DNA from: Candidatus Woesearchaeota archaeon
GTDB taxonomy: Archaea; Nanobdellota; Nanobdellia; Woesearchaeales; JABGUJ01
Reading direction: 5' to 3'
Length of the DNA: 64,000 bases
NCBI GenBank assembly: GCA_018646625.1
Contig: JABGUJ010000001.1
Location: 317,534-381,533 of the forward strand
The position numbers were made by a program, and so were the translations under genes. Positions 10,626 to 21,062 of the stretch are shown here, piece by piece (the first letter of the stretch is position 1; every line of letters starts with the position of its first letter). The notes under the pieces were generated by a model. It saw nothing but the letters and a program-made list of their open reading frames with translations, was not told where the DNA came from and ran no database searches.

Positions 10626-13600
10626 ATGAGTATATTAAAAGAGGCTGGTGCTAGAGTTAGAGATGCTTTTGATCAACACGTTCGCGGTCACGCTGCTGAA
10701 ACAATCAAAATGCGTCAAATTCATCGAAAAGTTTCTAGCGCAATTTCTGAAGACATGCAACTATATGCAGAAAAAGTATTTGCTGAAAAAGTTGAACTAT
10801 TAGAATTTCTAAAAACAGCAGCATTCGAACATTTCATCTACGAAACAATCGCATTAGCATACTCCGGCACATTAACCACTAAAAGATTAGAGGCAACCCC
10901 TGCATATCAAGATCTTAAAAGATTAAAGGAAATTATTGATGATACTGAAACACGGTTTGTAACAGAAATGATTGCACGTTACCAAAAACTTGCTAACAAC
11001 CACGAACTCCTACTAAAAATGCACATGCGAGTTTTAATTGGCAGAAGTGTACGTAAAGGCGAAGCGGTCAAAACCGAGAAAGGAGAAATACAACATGTAG
11101 GTAAAGTATTGGGATTTATGAGAAGTTATCGTGAAGAGCTAGCGGAAATGAGTACTGCGCTTAGCACATTAATAAAAGCTCTACACCCTGTGAAATTAAA
11201 GAAAGGTTGTGAAGCATTAGCTCATTCAGGTGTGGCTGCTGAAGTACGAACAGCAACACAAAGATTTCTTGGAAATAGAAGAACCATGTATGGCATTCAA
11301 GATTTCAATGATTTACAAGAAGTAAAAGATAAAGTGTTTGGACAAGCTCGTGATTCATTAATGCAATATGTTCATAAACAAGAACAAACATTAGTAGAAG
11401 CAATAAAATCGCCAGAACATTCTCAAACCATTAACAACGCATTTCCTGAAATTAGACGATTAACTACACTATTAGAAAAAAATGCAACAGAACAAAGAGC
11501 ACTTATCAAAAGAACAGAGAAAGTTCTTGGAGATTTATTTGATATTGAAGTATCATTATTATCCGCAAAACAAAAAGCGGATCTTAGAAAAATGGGCGCG
11601 ATGCGTCGGTTTGCGCGTTCAGGTTATGGAAGATTTGCAATGGCTAGCGTTACTGCAACAATCGCCGTAGGCGCGGTTAGTAATATCGCATATGCGCAAG
11701 AAGCCGATAGACCGGCCGTTGTCGAACAAGTTAGAGATGAAAGAGCAATTACGACAGCCATAGAAGACGTAACACAAAGAATTACCCAAGATGCAAATCA
11801 TCTTAGAACCCGGACAGAACACATATTCAAACAAGTAATGGCTGCAAGAAACAATGCTGAAAGAAAAGCCGCACTAATTGACTTCGCATACTTTAATAAT
11901 ACAAAATTCTTAGTATTCGAATTTTTAAAAATAATCCGAGGAACCAATCCCTCAAACATAGACGAACAAATTGAACATATGGGGAGAACCCTAGATTTTC
12001 AACTTAAAAGATTCATGACTATACAAGAACAAGGAGACTCTGTATTTAGAGATACAGATCTTAGAACTTTAAGAAGAGAAATCACGCCTTGGATTCAAAC
12101 ATTAAAAACCAGTCTTGGAGAAAGACCAGAACCACCAGCACATCCCGCAGGTCCGGGCGTTGATGATGATCACGACGGAGCAACCGATGAAGCTGATAGA
12201 GATGGAAACGAACCACCAGTACGTCCTCTTGTAAGACCTGATGATGGTGCTGAATCTTTACCCCCTGTACTACCGCCTCTCGAACCCGACACAATGAAAA
12301 CTCCTAGGGAGATCATTGCAGAGATCATAGATTTGGCAAACCACAAAATACCTGTTGCAGATATTCACATCTCCGACTATAGAGACGTCCTTGGAGAAAT
12401 GGGGAGAGGAAGAGAAGTACAAAACTTCGAAATAAAATCTAAGAGAATAAAAATTATGCTAACACAATATGCCTACTTAGCTCAAGGAGCGGAGAACACA
12501 GATTATCCTGATGACGTGAGAAGAGCTATTAGAATTAAAGCCGACCAAATTTATGCAAGCGCTCATGATACAATGGAAAGAATAGGACTCGCACTATTTC
12601 ATGAAGGTCTCAGGACATCTGATGCAATAGATGCAGGCATAAGAACACACGAATCATTCACAAAGTATCTGAAAGCTTTGGAAACTGAAGCAATACAAGA
12701 ACAAGCAGAAGCAGAACAACAAGAAATAATTATACACGCTCAAAGAACATTCACAGAAGCTGAAAGAGATGGAGACTTATCAAAACTAAATTCTGCAGTT
12801 AGCCAATTAGGAAGTCAAATATCCACATTACAAGTAATGGGTGAAGAACTTGAAAGAAGCCAAGGAGATAGTTATGATCCAAGTTACATTGAAGGCAGAC
12901 AACAACCATTTAGAGATGCTCTTGCACCTATGCAAATAAGACTAGACAAAATAAATGAACTAAGAGGGATATTTTCATTAAAAGATATAATCGGAAACGA
13001 AGCAACACTAAGATTCATTGTTCCAGATGCAGATTTACCGGTGATTGCAAAAGAAATGCCTCAAGATCAAGCAAAAATTCTTATTGAAAAATATATGGTC
13101 CTTCATCAAGAGTTGGAAAGCGATTCAACAAATGCAAACCGATACTTTACAAGACACTTTCACTTATTTGAAGAAGTAGTTAGATATCAAGCAGCAGAAG
13201 GACATAAACGTGTTGAAGAAGCGAGAACTGCATTTGGACAATCACAAGAACCAGATGCCAGAAATCCTGAAGAACTTTCTGATAAAGCGCTAGTTGCGTT
13301 AGAATATGCAGGGATCTTCTTGAAAGCATTAGAACCTTCAGAAAGTTTAATGGAAGAACATAGACGATTAAAAGCAGAAATAGATGGAATCGAATCGCAA
13401 ATACATTCTCAGGCTGTTGATAGATTATACCAAGAAGCCACAACAGAATACACAGCTAACGAATACGGAGACGCGGTTGATTCGTATTTAGATTACTTCA
13501 AATCCCTTCCAAAAAGCGGAGAAGCAGCCGCACAATCAGACAAAATCCAAACTGCAAAAACTAACATCCTTGAAGCGATCACCCATATGGATATGGGAGA

Positions 13601-15044
13601 ACTTAAAGAGGCTCTCCACGGAACTGAAGGCAGCCCAGGATTCAAAGCACTTACCACAGCAATGCATGAAACTGGTGCAGAAGGCACAACTCCAGAACTC
13701 AAAGCAACATTAAGAGAGATTTCAGATGCACTTACTGCAAAAATAACTGAATTGGGAGGTAACCCAGATACTCATGGAGATTTTGATCCAGACATTATAA
13801 TTGGAAATTCACAACGAGATTTTGAAAGTGCAGAAAGAGAAGGAAACTTGCCACTTCTTAGAGATATTGATTCAAGACTCATAGGATTTATGCACGCTAT
13901 TGAAGAAGGATCAAGCACGTTACCAGAAGATCAAAGAGAAATTGCAAGACAAGTCATAGAAAAAATAGATGCAGAACATGATAGAGTACGAGAAAGATTA
14001 AGAGCAATACTTCAAATAGAGGTTGCATGTCAGGTTTCGCGTTTGTTGCCTGCAGATCAATTAGATGAATTCAACATGGATGCTCCAAATCATGGTAAAA
14101 TAATAGATCATTTAGATTTAGTCAAAGCTATTCAGTTTGCAAAATCATACATTAGACTTAATGAAAAATTAGCGGAAGATGAAAGTGCAAGAACATACTT
14201 CTCAAAACACAAGGAGCTATTCGGGGAATTAGTAAATCAACATTACTTGAACACAATCCACTATCTAGAAGAAGCTCGAAGGTTATACATAGAAGCCGGA
14301 GATAGTGATGACGAAGATGAAGCTACAGAAAAGAGATCCCAAGCAAAGGCGCACATTGAAACGGCGGGCAATTCTGTCTCAATTGTAGCAACAGGTAAAG
14401 GAATTCTAAGTTTAGACTATGAAGAATTATCAGATAAATACAAAGAAACTCAAAGAATGGAACGTCATGGTGTAGAACGAGAAGATGGTGGATTCACTAT
14501 AAGAGGAGTTCAAGATAAAGAAGTAATAATTATTGATGACGCTGAATGGGGCGAACATCACATAAAAATCCATTCAGTGAGACAAGATCCAAACGGGGTT
14601 GTATTCGTTACAATAGATGCGGATAAAACATACCACATATTCTATGCGGCAACTGGAGAAGACCCAAGTGAACTAATTGAAGCCAGCAAAGTAGTGGAAA
14701 CAACAAAAGGTTGTTGCTTCAGAACTATTGACAATCATACTGCATTCACATTTACAGATACGGAAGGCAAAGAAAGAGTATATTATGATGGCGGCGTAAC
14801 TCTGGGTTATGATGATGTGTTCTTGATCGGAGCAAAAGTGCTAGAAGACAAACTTCTATTTGGTGCAGTAGTTGAAGGAGAAAGACATATTATCTATGGA
14901 GACTCAATACTTCCAAGAACAGATAGAGCTGGACAAGAAATGGGTAGAAGCCTGAGTGTTTCGGGCGCATCAATAGAAGATGACGAAGGAACAAGAATTC
15001 TAAAAGTAAAGATTGGTAGAACAACTTACGAGTTTGAACTTTAA
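10626..15044 (+). CDS. Giant coiled-coil envelope-associated protein with internal membrane/signal segment and internal duplication
   Basis: 1472-aa ORF; hydrophobic FAMASVTATIAVGAVSNIAYAQ near aa 340; acidic DDDHDGATDEADRDGNEPP linker; two homologous ~220-aa units; beta-rich C-terminus. Confidence 0.8.
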   Translation: MSILKEAGARVRDAFDQHVRGHAAETIKMRQIHRKVSSAISEDMQLYAEKVFAEKVELLEFLKTAAFEHFIYETIALAYSGTLTTKRLEATPAYQDLKRLKEIIDDTETRFVTEMIARYQKLANNHELLLKMHMRVLIGRSVRKGEAVKTEKGEIQHVGKVLGFMRSYREELAEMSTALSTLIKALHPVKLKKGCEALAHSGVAAEVRTATQRFLGNRRTMYGIQDFNDLQEVKDKVFGQARDSLMQYVHKQEQTLVEAIKSPEHSQTINNAFPEIRRLTTLLEKNATEQRALIKRTEKVLGDLFDIEVSLLSAKQKADLRKMGAMRRFARSGYGRFAMASVTATIAVGAVSNIAYAQEADRPAVVEQVRDERAITTAIEDVTQRITQDANHLRTRTEHIFKQVMAARNNAERKAALIDFAYFNNTKFLVFEFLKIIRGTNPSNIDEQIEHMGRTLDFQLKRFMTIQEQGDSVFRDTDLRTLRREITPWIQTLKTSLGERPEPPAHPAGPGVDDDHDGATDEADRDGNEPPVRPLVRPDDGAESLPPVLPPLEPDTMKTPREIIAEIIDLANHKIPVADIHISDYRDVLGEMGRGREVQNFEIKSKRIKIMLTQYAYLAQGAENTDYPDDVRRAIRIKADQIYASAHDTMERIGLALFHEGLRTSDAIDAGIRTHESFTKYLKALETEAIQEQAEAEQQEIIIHAQRTFTEAERDGDLSKLNSAVSQLGSQISTLQVMGEELERSQGDSYDPSYIEGRQQPFRDALAPMQIRLDKINELRGIFSLKDIIGNEATLRFIVPDADLPVIAKEMPQDQAKILIEKYMVLHQELESDSTNANRYFTRHFHLFEEVVRYQAAEGHKRVEEARTAFGQSQEPDARNPEELSDKALVALEYAGIFLKALEPSESLMEEHRRLKAEIDGIESQIHSQAVDRLYQEATTEYTANEYGDAVDSYLDYFKSLPKSGEAAAQSDKIQTAKTNILEAITHMDMGELKEALHGTEGSPGFKALTTAMHETGAEGTTPELKATLREISDALTAKITELGGNPDTHGDFDPDIIIGNSQRDFESAEREGNLPLLRDIDSRLIGFMHAIEEGSSTLPEDQREIARQVIEKIDAEHDRVRERLRAILQIEVACQVSRLLPADQLDEFNMDAPNHGKIIDHLDLVKAIQFAKSYIRLNEKLAEDESARTYFSKHKELFGELVNQHYLNTIHYLEEARRLYIEAGDSDDEDEATEKRSQAKAHIETAGNSVSIVATGKGILSLDYEELSDKYKETQRMERHGVEREDGGFTIRGVQDKEVIIIDDAEWGEHHIKIHSVRQDPNGVVFVTIDADKTYHIFYAATGEDPSELIEASKVVETTKGCCFRTIDNHTAFTFTDTEGKERVYYDGGVTLGYDDVFLIGAKVLEDKLLFGAVVEGERHIIYGDSILPRTDRAGQEMGRSLSVSGASIEDDEGTRILKVKIGRTTYEFEL

Positions 15045-15059
15045 ATTAATTCTCAAAAA

Positions 15060-18000
15060 TCAAGGACAATAACTTGGCTTAGTCTTACTAAATGTTGTTG
15101 CGCTTGAACATGTCAATGGAATAAAACCAGCACATTTAGTGTGCTTAGTAATTGGATCACAATGAGTCAACATAACTGCATTAGCGACATCCCAAGATGC
15201 GGATGATCCGGTAACCAACTTACTAAAATATAAATCAAATTTTGAATTATCAATACCTACTGAAAGTATGCCATTTTTGAATGCATCTAAACAACCTGCC
15301 GCATTCACGTCAACACAACATACATCTACTTGATCAAAACCTTTTGTTAATGCAAATAATTCATTCAAACAGGAAATACAAGCAGGCCCACTCTTTCCTG
15401 CCAAATGCGAAACATCAGTACAACCAGCAACAGTGGGTGGCACAACAGGCACTGAAGCACCGGCTGCAATAACATAATCATTAGAAGGACCAAACACTAA
15501 AGAGGAACCTCCAGAAGCTAAAGTACAAGTAATTTTTATTTTATAATTACCAGGCGCTAAGCCCGAAAAAGTTGCAGAATAATCTTGACCAGTAACTGTA
15601 ACCGCTCCAGTACCTCCAGAAGACCCCGGAGTTGCATAAGTAGTAGTAGACGTCCCCATTGCAGAAACCCAACACCCTGTAACAGCATCTGCCAGATTCC
15701 AAGATACGCTTATAGAATCAGGAGGAACAACCGCAATCATTGGAGTGATTGTAGAAACAACAGTTGCTCCAGGAACAACAGCACCGGGATTTGATCCTGT
15801 TATAGAAGTTGGCCAAGTGCCTTGACTATTAGGACAATCAAATATTGGATTTTGCGATCTTTGGCAACTAGGATTAGTACTATAAGTTACAGATTCAGTA
15901 AAGTGACACATAGGATTACATATTTCTCCTAAAGCGCCGAACTGAGCATCTTTCTTGCATTCGTCATAAGTGAAATGTGAACCGGTCGCTTGGGTAGTTA
16001 TTCCACCTACAGGAATATTATGGTCGCCAAAATACATAAAGAAGTGTAAATGAATGCCTCCGTCCTTCAAACCACTTTCACCCATTTTTGCAATTATTTC
16101 ATTTTGGTTAACTGAAGATCCTCGAGTCACCAGGATAGAATCCAAATGAGCATAACCAGAGTAGAAAATTCCTTTTTGAGGATCATCATGCTCAAGTATA
16201 ATCAAATTCCCATATATTGATGTTGAACTGACACCATCACTATTATCTCTAGCATAAACAACAACTCCTGGTGCCACCGCCACAACACTCGGCTTAGGGT
16301 GTCCTGGTCCACCGGAAGTAGAACCAATATCAATACCTTGGTGCCAATATCTTGGACCAACATTTGGACGCTTACCGTAACAAGATATAACTCTATAATG
16401 CCCAGGAACTGGCCAAGTCAAAGGTCCTCCCCCAACTGAAGAAGAATAACCGGAAGGTACCGCCGAAACCTTTTTGCCTGCATAACACAATGTATTCAAC
16501 CATTTAGTATAGAAATCAAATACCGAATTTACAAATTGTTTTTTATGTTCTGAAGGATTAGAATTACAAAGTCCTTTATCTTTACCGGTATCGTATTCAC
16601 AGAAAGTATTTTTTATTTTATCATAATAGTCTTCAAGCGATTGAAGGAAAATATAATTAATGCTGTCTTTGGATACGGCTGTCGTATATTTATTAATGCT
16701 TGCAACCAACTCGCCAGAAGCTATATCAATCTCCTTCAACGTCTTATCAATCCTGCCAGTACCAGAGATTCCACCCATAAGATAATCAACTTGATTATTC
16801 TTATTTCTATCAGTCTTATTATCGATTGTGCCCGCACCAGACAATCGAGACATAATTGCCGCCATCATTGCTTCCATGTGTGCTTTTTTGAAATTTGAAT
16901 TGGAGGGTGTTTTGATTGCCTTCTTAACTTTTCCCTGCCAATCAGCATAGCTGGCCCTTAAAGTATTATCAACCATCGGACCTTTATCACTATACATTTT
17001 TTCAGTACAGGTTTGACCTTCCAACGTAACCGCTTTATAGCCCTCAACTTCTTCAACATTAACATAGATAGATTCTTCTAACTCGTATTCATAGTCTGCA
17101 GTAACTTTGAAATATTTTGTAGAAATTGGCGTTGCACCCAAAACTGTGGCTGCACCATCAGAAGTTGTACCTATGTTACAACGTAATGTTTGGTAAGTTT
17201 CACTAATATCAATATCTTTTGTTTTATCCCCTAAAGCATATTTCAAATAGTACACATAAACATTATGGTCTTCAATAAATTCAGTACATTCTGTACTCTC
17301 TTCCTGCTCCGCAACTGTTAATTGATCACAAAGTTTGAATGTGTACCCCCCGCAAAAAGTATCAATATCATTAGGCCCGGGTTCTGGATCTTTAACAATC
17401 TCAAATTCCTTAGTTGGCAACATAATTACAACACGATCCACCTTAGTAACCTTACCCATCCAATAATTATCAAAAGTCATACCTAATCTAAAATCATTAT
17501 TCCCGCTTGTAGAAGTAAATTCAGAATACAAACCAACCGGCAGATCTTTGTCCACTTGCATACCTATATGCACAGGACCATTACTGAATATCGCAATAGG
17601 TTGTCTATCCCCTATCTCATATTGACTAAATATATCGATATCTTGAGAAGTCATATCTCTTTTTCGTTCACGATCCATAAAATAAGTTTTGTAATAAGAC
17701 ATAGTTGTGAAGGTAAAATCAACATTAAGTTTAATTGTATGAGATCCTTTACCTAATTTACCTGAAGGAAATAGACAATCTATTTGTTGTTCAACATAAT
17801 TATATACTTCTATCACATTTTGTGGAAGAACTTCTCCACGAGGACCGCTGGCATCACAATACATTTTAACCTTGATCGGATCTTTTTCACGACCTTTAAG
17901 ATCTAAATTCTTGCCTTTCAAAGTTGCATAAACACTAACAGGCTCGTCTTCGTAATATTTTGGCTGGGTCATTCTAACATCACTAAGATATATACCAACA

Positions 18001-19181
18001 GGTTCATTCTCATTCTCATCAACCATACCCATATAGTACTCGCCACCAAACGACGCCAAGAACCTTTTTCCGGCAGAGCCTAACCTCCCGGGAAGCCCTC
18101 TGTTTTGCTCCCACAACAAATTACCTGCATCTAATAGCTTACCCCACACTAAACCTACGGCGCCGCCGGTATCTAAGTTCCAACCAACAACATTACTGGC
18201 GGTTTTTGCTCCGAAGTAAACCATCAACAAGGCAATCAAAATAATTACAAGAATAATAATATAGATCGTTCTAAACCGTTCAAACTCATCTGTTGCAAAC
18301 ATCAAATAAATTGGCCAAGGCGGTAAGATAATCAACGCAAACGTAATCATCAACCTAATCTCTCGATCCGTTGGCATAAATCCTAAACCTGTTAATGAAG
18401 GCAGAATAAATGAGATGCCCGAGATCAAGAAACACATTCCAAAAGCTCTCCAATTAAATGAGCCCCCTTTATGAAAAATCCAAAAGTATGCGATAATTGA
18501 CAAACCAACATAAAAGAAAAATCTTCTATTAAGTATTCCAGGAAAAGAATAATCAACAGCACCAAGCAAAGTAGGCGCAGTCAGATCTAAGATATGTAAA
18601 GCGAAAGTGAGAAAAAAGAAAGTAGGTAAAGCGCTCTTGTTAACAAACCATTTACCAGCACCAACAACTGCCTTGCCAGCACCAACAACTTTAGCACCCG
18701 CATTCATGGCTTTATTCGCGGCGCTCTTAGTGGCATTAGCCGTCGTACGAGCAGCATTCATAGTTGCACCTGCAGCGCGTTTAGCAGCATTTTGAGTTGC
18801 AGCAGCTTCAGTCTTAGCAGCTTTCAAAGAATTATCAGGAGCATTAGCAGGCGAAGGTTGAGCAGCATTTGGCGCAACAACATTTTGTGCAGGAGGATTA
18901 GGATTACGACCCATACTTGCAGCCCCGGCAGCAGCAGTACCCCTAACGGTTTCAGCAGCTTGTTTCAAAGCACCACCAATAGAATTAGTTTGTTGTTCTA
19001 CATGCTCAGTTTGTTTTAAATTATTAAGAGATTGTTTAATATCATTTGTAACAGTACTTCTAATTGCATCCTCTGCTAATTCGGATTGGTGTTCAGTTGC
19101 GGCATCTACTCGCTCTTTAGTCTCCTTCAACTCTGAAGCAACACTTTCCGCACTACCGTCTTCATCAGCCATCTTATACAA
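15060..19181 (-). CDS. Large polytopic membrane protein with extracellular M23 (LytM/peptidase) domain and Cys-rich C-terminus
   Basis: Ala-rich N-terminus, several TM helices (FFFLTFALHILDL..., IIYIIILVIILIALLMVYF), M23 motifs HQGIDIGS and HLHFFMY, terminal Cys-rich segment. Confidence 0.85.
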   Translation of the reverse strand: MYKMADEDGSAESVASELKETKERVDAATEHQSELAEDAIRSTVTNDIKQSLNNLKQTEHVEQQTNSIGGALKQAAETVRGTAAAGAASMGRNPNPPAQNVVAPNAAQPSPANAPDNSLKAAKTEAAATQNAAKRAAGATMNAARTTANATKSAANKAMNAGAKVVGAGKAVVGAGKWFVNKSALPTFFFLTFALHILDLTAPTLLGAVDYSFPGILNRRFFFYVGLSIIAYFWIFHKGGSFNWRAFGMCFLISGISFILPSLTGLGFMPTDREIRLMITFALIILPPWPIYLMFATDEFERFRTIYIIILVIILIALLMVYFGAKTASNVVGWNLDTGGAVGLVWGKLLDAGNLLWEQNRGLPGRLGSAGKRFLASFGGEYYMGMVDENENEPVGIYLSDVRMTQPKYYEDEPVSVYATLKGKNLDLKGREKDPIKVKMYCDASGPRGEVLPQNVIEVYNYVEQQIDCLFPSGKLGKGSHTIKLNVDFTFTTMSYYKTYFMDRERKRDMTSQDIDIFSQYEIGDRQPIAIFSNGPVHIGMQVDKDLPVGLYSEFTSTSGNNDFRLGMTFDNYWMGKVTKVDRVVIMLPTKEFEIVKDPEPGPNDIDTFCGGYTFKLCDQLTVAEQEESTECTEFIEDHNVYVYYLKYALGDKTKDIDISETYQTLRCNIGTTSDGAATVLGATPISTKYFKVTADYEYELEESIYVNVEEVEGYKAVTLEGQTCTEKMYSDKGPMVDNTLRASYADWQGKVKKAIKTPSNSNFKKAHMEAMMAAIMSRLSGAGTIDNKTDRNKNNQVDYLMGGISGTGRIDKTLKEIDIASGELVASINKYTTAVSKDSINYIFLQSLEDYYDKIKNTFCEYDTGKDKGLCNSNPSEHKKQFVNSVFDFYTKWLNTLCYAGKKVSAVPSGYSSSVGGGPLTWPVPGHYRVISCYGKRPNVGPRYWHQGIDIGSTSGGPGHPKPSVVAVAPGVVVYARDNSDGVSSTSIYGNLIILEHDDPQKGIFYSGYAHLDSILVTRGSSVNQNEIIAKMGESGLKDGGIHLHFFMYFGDHNIPVGGITTQATGSHFTYDECKKDAQFGALGEICNPMCHFTESVTYSTNPSCQRSQNPIFDCPNSQGTWPTSITGSNPGAVVPGATVVSTITPMIAVVPPDSISVSWNLADAVTGCWVSAMGTSTTTYATPGSSGGTGAVTVTGQDYSATFSGLAPGNYKIKITCTLASGGSSLVFGPSNDYVIAAGASVPVVPPTVAGCTDVSHLAGKSGPACISCLNELFALTKGFDQVDVCCVDVNAAGCLDAFKNGILSVGIDNSKFDLYFSKLVTGSSASWDVANAVMLTHCDPITKHTKCAGFIPLTCSSATTFSKTKPSYCP

Positions 19182-19228
19182 TTAACTAGAACTCACTGCT
19201 CCAATTCACCTCTTTTAATTATCAATAA

Positions 19229-20941
19229 TTAAATATGTTCCAAAGTAACTTCCATGCTTACAATATCAAGCTCAGATTCTGGAACCAATTCAATTCCGTT
19301 ATTACCAGGTTTAACGTATGGCGCAATGCTTTGGAAGTATACACTACTTCTCGTATCCATGTGCATTAAATGTCCGTTAATATATAACCCAGCTCTTTTA
19401 ACATCAACGTCGTTTACAAACTCGATTTTTAATATTGCATCGTACTCTGGCCTTAGAACACTAGACTCAGCATACTTTGATTCATACATTGCAGGAGGTC
19501 CACAAAGATTTGGAAACGTTCCAAATGTAACATAACCTGTTTCGCAGTCATCACACTCTGCTTGATTCAAACTAGATTCGCAAGTACTATCGATACCAGT
19601 TCTTGGTAAATCATAACACCAGAAATTTGCCGCCCTATCTTCATAACAGCAGTCTAAATCGTGATTTTTATTACAATAAGCAGGACAATCACCATCAGTA
19701 TCGTCACCACATTCTCCTATGCAGAACACAGGAGGATAACCATTAATATCTTCATAACCCGAATCGCACCTATTACAATCCCTTGCACTAACTACTTCAG
19801 CACACCTATCTCCTTCATCATCTGTTGGTAAGTCACACCAGAATTTACCCGAGCTAAGCATACAACAATCAATATCTAAATCTTCATCACAATCCACGGG
19901 ACAGTAACCATCAATCTGACCACAAAGTCCTTCAAACTGAGTAAGTCTTTCTCTTTCAACTTGGAAGATGTTGTCTTTCATATCAAAATAATATACAGGA
20001 TAACTTTGTTTCTTCAACTCTGTTTTTACAACAATATTATCAATCAAATAATTTCCACCTGCAGATGCAAACGTAATTCTATTCTCGCCAATAACTAAAT
20101 ACTGGGGCAAGAAAGATATTGGCCTTAACAAACCACAGTCAGGAACTCCAGAAAATACGACATTATCATTAATAGCAACAGTCAACACACCAGCTTTCGC
20201 AGGCATACAGTCTGGAAAGAATTTTAAGTATGCTTTTTCAGCATTTTCTTTTTCTGTTCTAGTCACAGTAAAAGTAGCAGTACTTTGTTGTCTTGAAACA
20301 TCTGTTACTTCAGCTAAAACTTTAACATCTTCAAGCAAATATTCATTAGACGCCCAAAATCTCCATCCAACTTCTGAAACTGCAACTTCTAATTTGTTAA
20401 CATTTTGCAAAATATCTTTAGGTAAAAGAACTGGATCAGCAACTTCAGAGTTATATCTCTTAGTTGTTACAACTTCTCCATTTAACTTAATTATCAAGAA
20501 ACCGCTTCTTTCTGTCGGTTTAAATGAAAACAAAATATTATGTGTATTGTCAATATCTTCTACAGTAAATCTAAAATCATCTTCAACTTGGTTAAATGCA
20601 TTATTCTTAGCATAAAGTGAGTCTGTTGATCTCAAAACTTCGGACTGAGTAATAGAAAACAAATTAACAGATGGAATGTTATGTTCCACTTCTAGATCGT
20701 TTGGCTTAACAAAATCTAGTCTACCGGGTTTTTCGCTAATAAGGGTAGCCATCACTTGCCCAGTACCATATCCTGAAGGCGCATTGCCCCCACCAGTATA
20801 TGCTGGACCTGTTTCTAAGATTTCATCCCTTACATCTGGAGGAAGAAACAATATATAGAATATAATGAACAAAGCCATTAAAGCCACGAAAACCGCTGCT
20901 TTCGCCCCTGTTGCCTGCCCCTTTTTACCTAAACATATCAT
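19229..20941 (-). CDS. N-terminally anchored secreted protein with tandem Cys-rich modules
   Basis: N-terminal TM AKAAVFVALMALFIIFYILFL; two consecutive CGxxDGxCPxxC...DxDCC...FWC modules. Confidence 0.75.
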   Translation of the reverse strand: MICLGKKGQATGAKAAVFVALMALFIIFYILFLPPDVRDEILETGPAYTGGGNAPSGYGTGQVMATLISEKPGRLDFVKPNDLEVEHNIPSVNLFSITQSEVLRSTDSLYAKNNAFNQVEDDFRFTVEDIDNTHNILFSFKPTERSGFLIIKLNGEVVTTKRYNSEVADPVLLPKDILQNVNKLEVAVSEVGWRFWASNEYLLEDVKVLAEVTDVSRQQSTATFTVTRTEKENAEKAYLKFFPDCMPAKAGVLTVAINDNVVFSGVPDCGLLRPISFLPQYLVIGENRITFASAGGNYLIDNIVVKTELKKQSYPVYYFDMKDNIFQVERERLTQFEGLCGQIDGYCPVDCDEDLDIDCCMLSSGKFWCDLPTDDEGDRCAEVVSARDCNRCDSGYEDINGYPPVFCIGECGDDTDGDCPAYCNKNHDLDCCYEDRAANFWCYDLPRTGIDSTCESSLNQAECDDCETGYVTFGTFPNLCGPPAMYESKYAESSVLRPEYDAILKIEFVNDVDVKRAGLYINGHLMHMDTRSSVYFQSIAPYVKPGNNGIELVPESELDIVSMEVTLEHI

Positions 20942-21062
20942 TAAAGCACCCTAATATTAACTCAAAAACATTTGAATCATAAAAATATATAAGTCTTTCT
21001 ATTTTTCATAGTTCTTAAAGCCTGTATCCCTTAAAATTCAATAAAACAGGACTTGCTTAAAA

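Noticed and set aside
12082-13702. Several minus-strand ORFs within the giant coiled-coil gene
   Set aside because: Antisense of a continuous 1472-codon ORF; compositions (His/Leu/Val-rich) typical of shadow ORFs.
18607-19019. Two plus-strand ORFs (62 and 75 aa) opposite the M23 protein
   Set aside because: Antisense shadows of the Ala-rich coding segment with biased composition.
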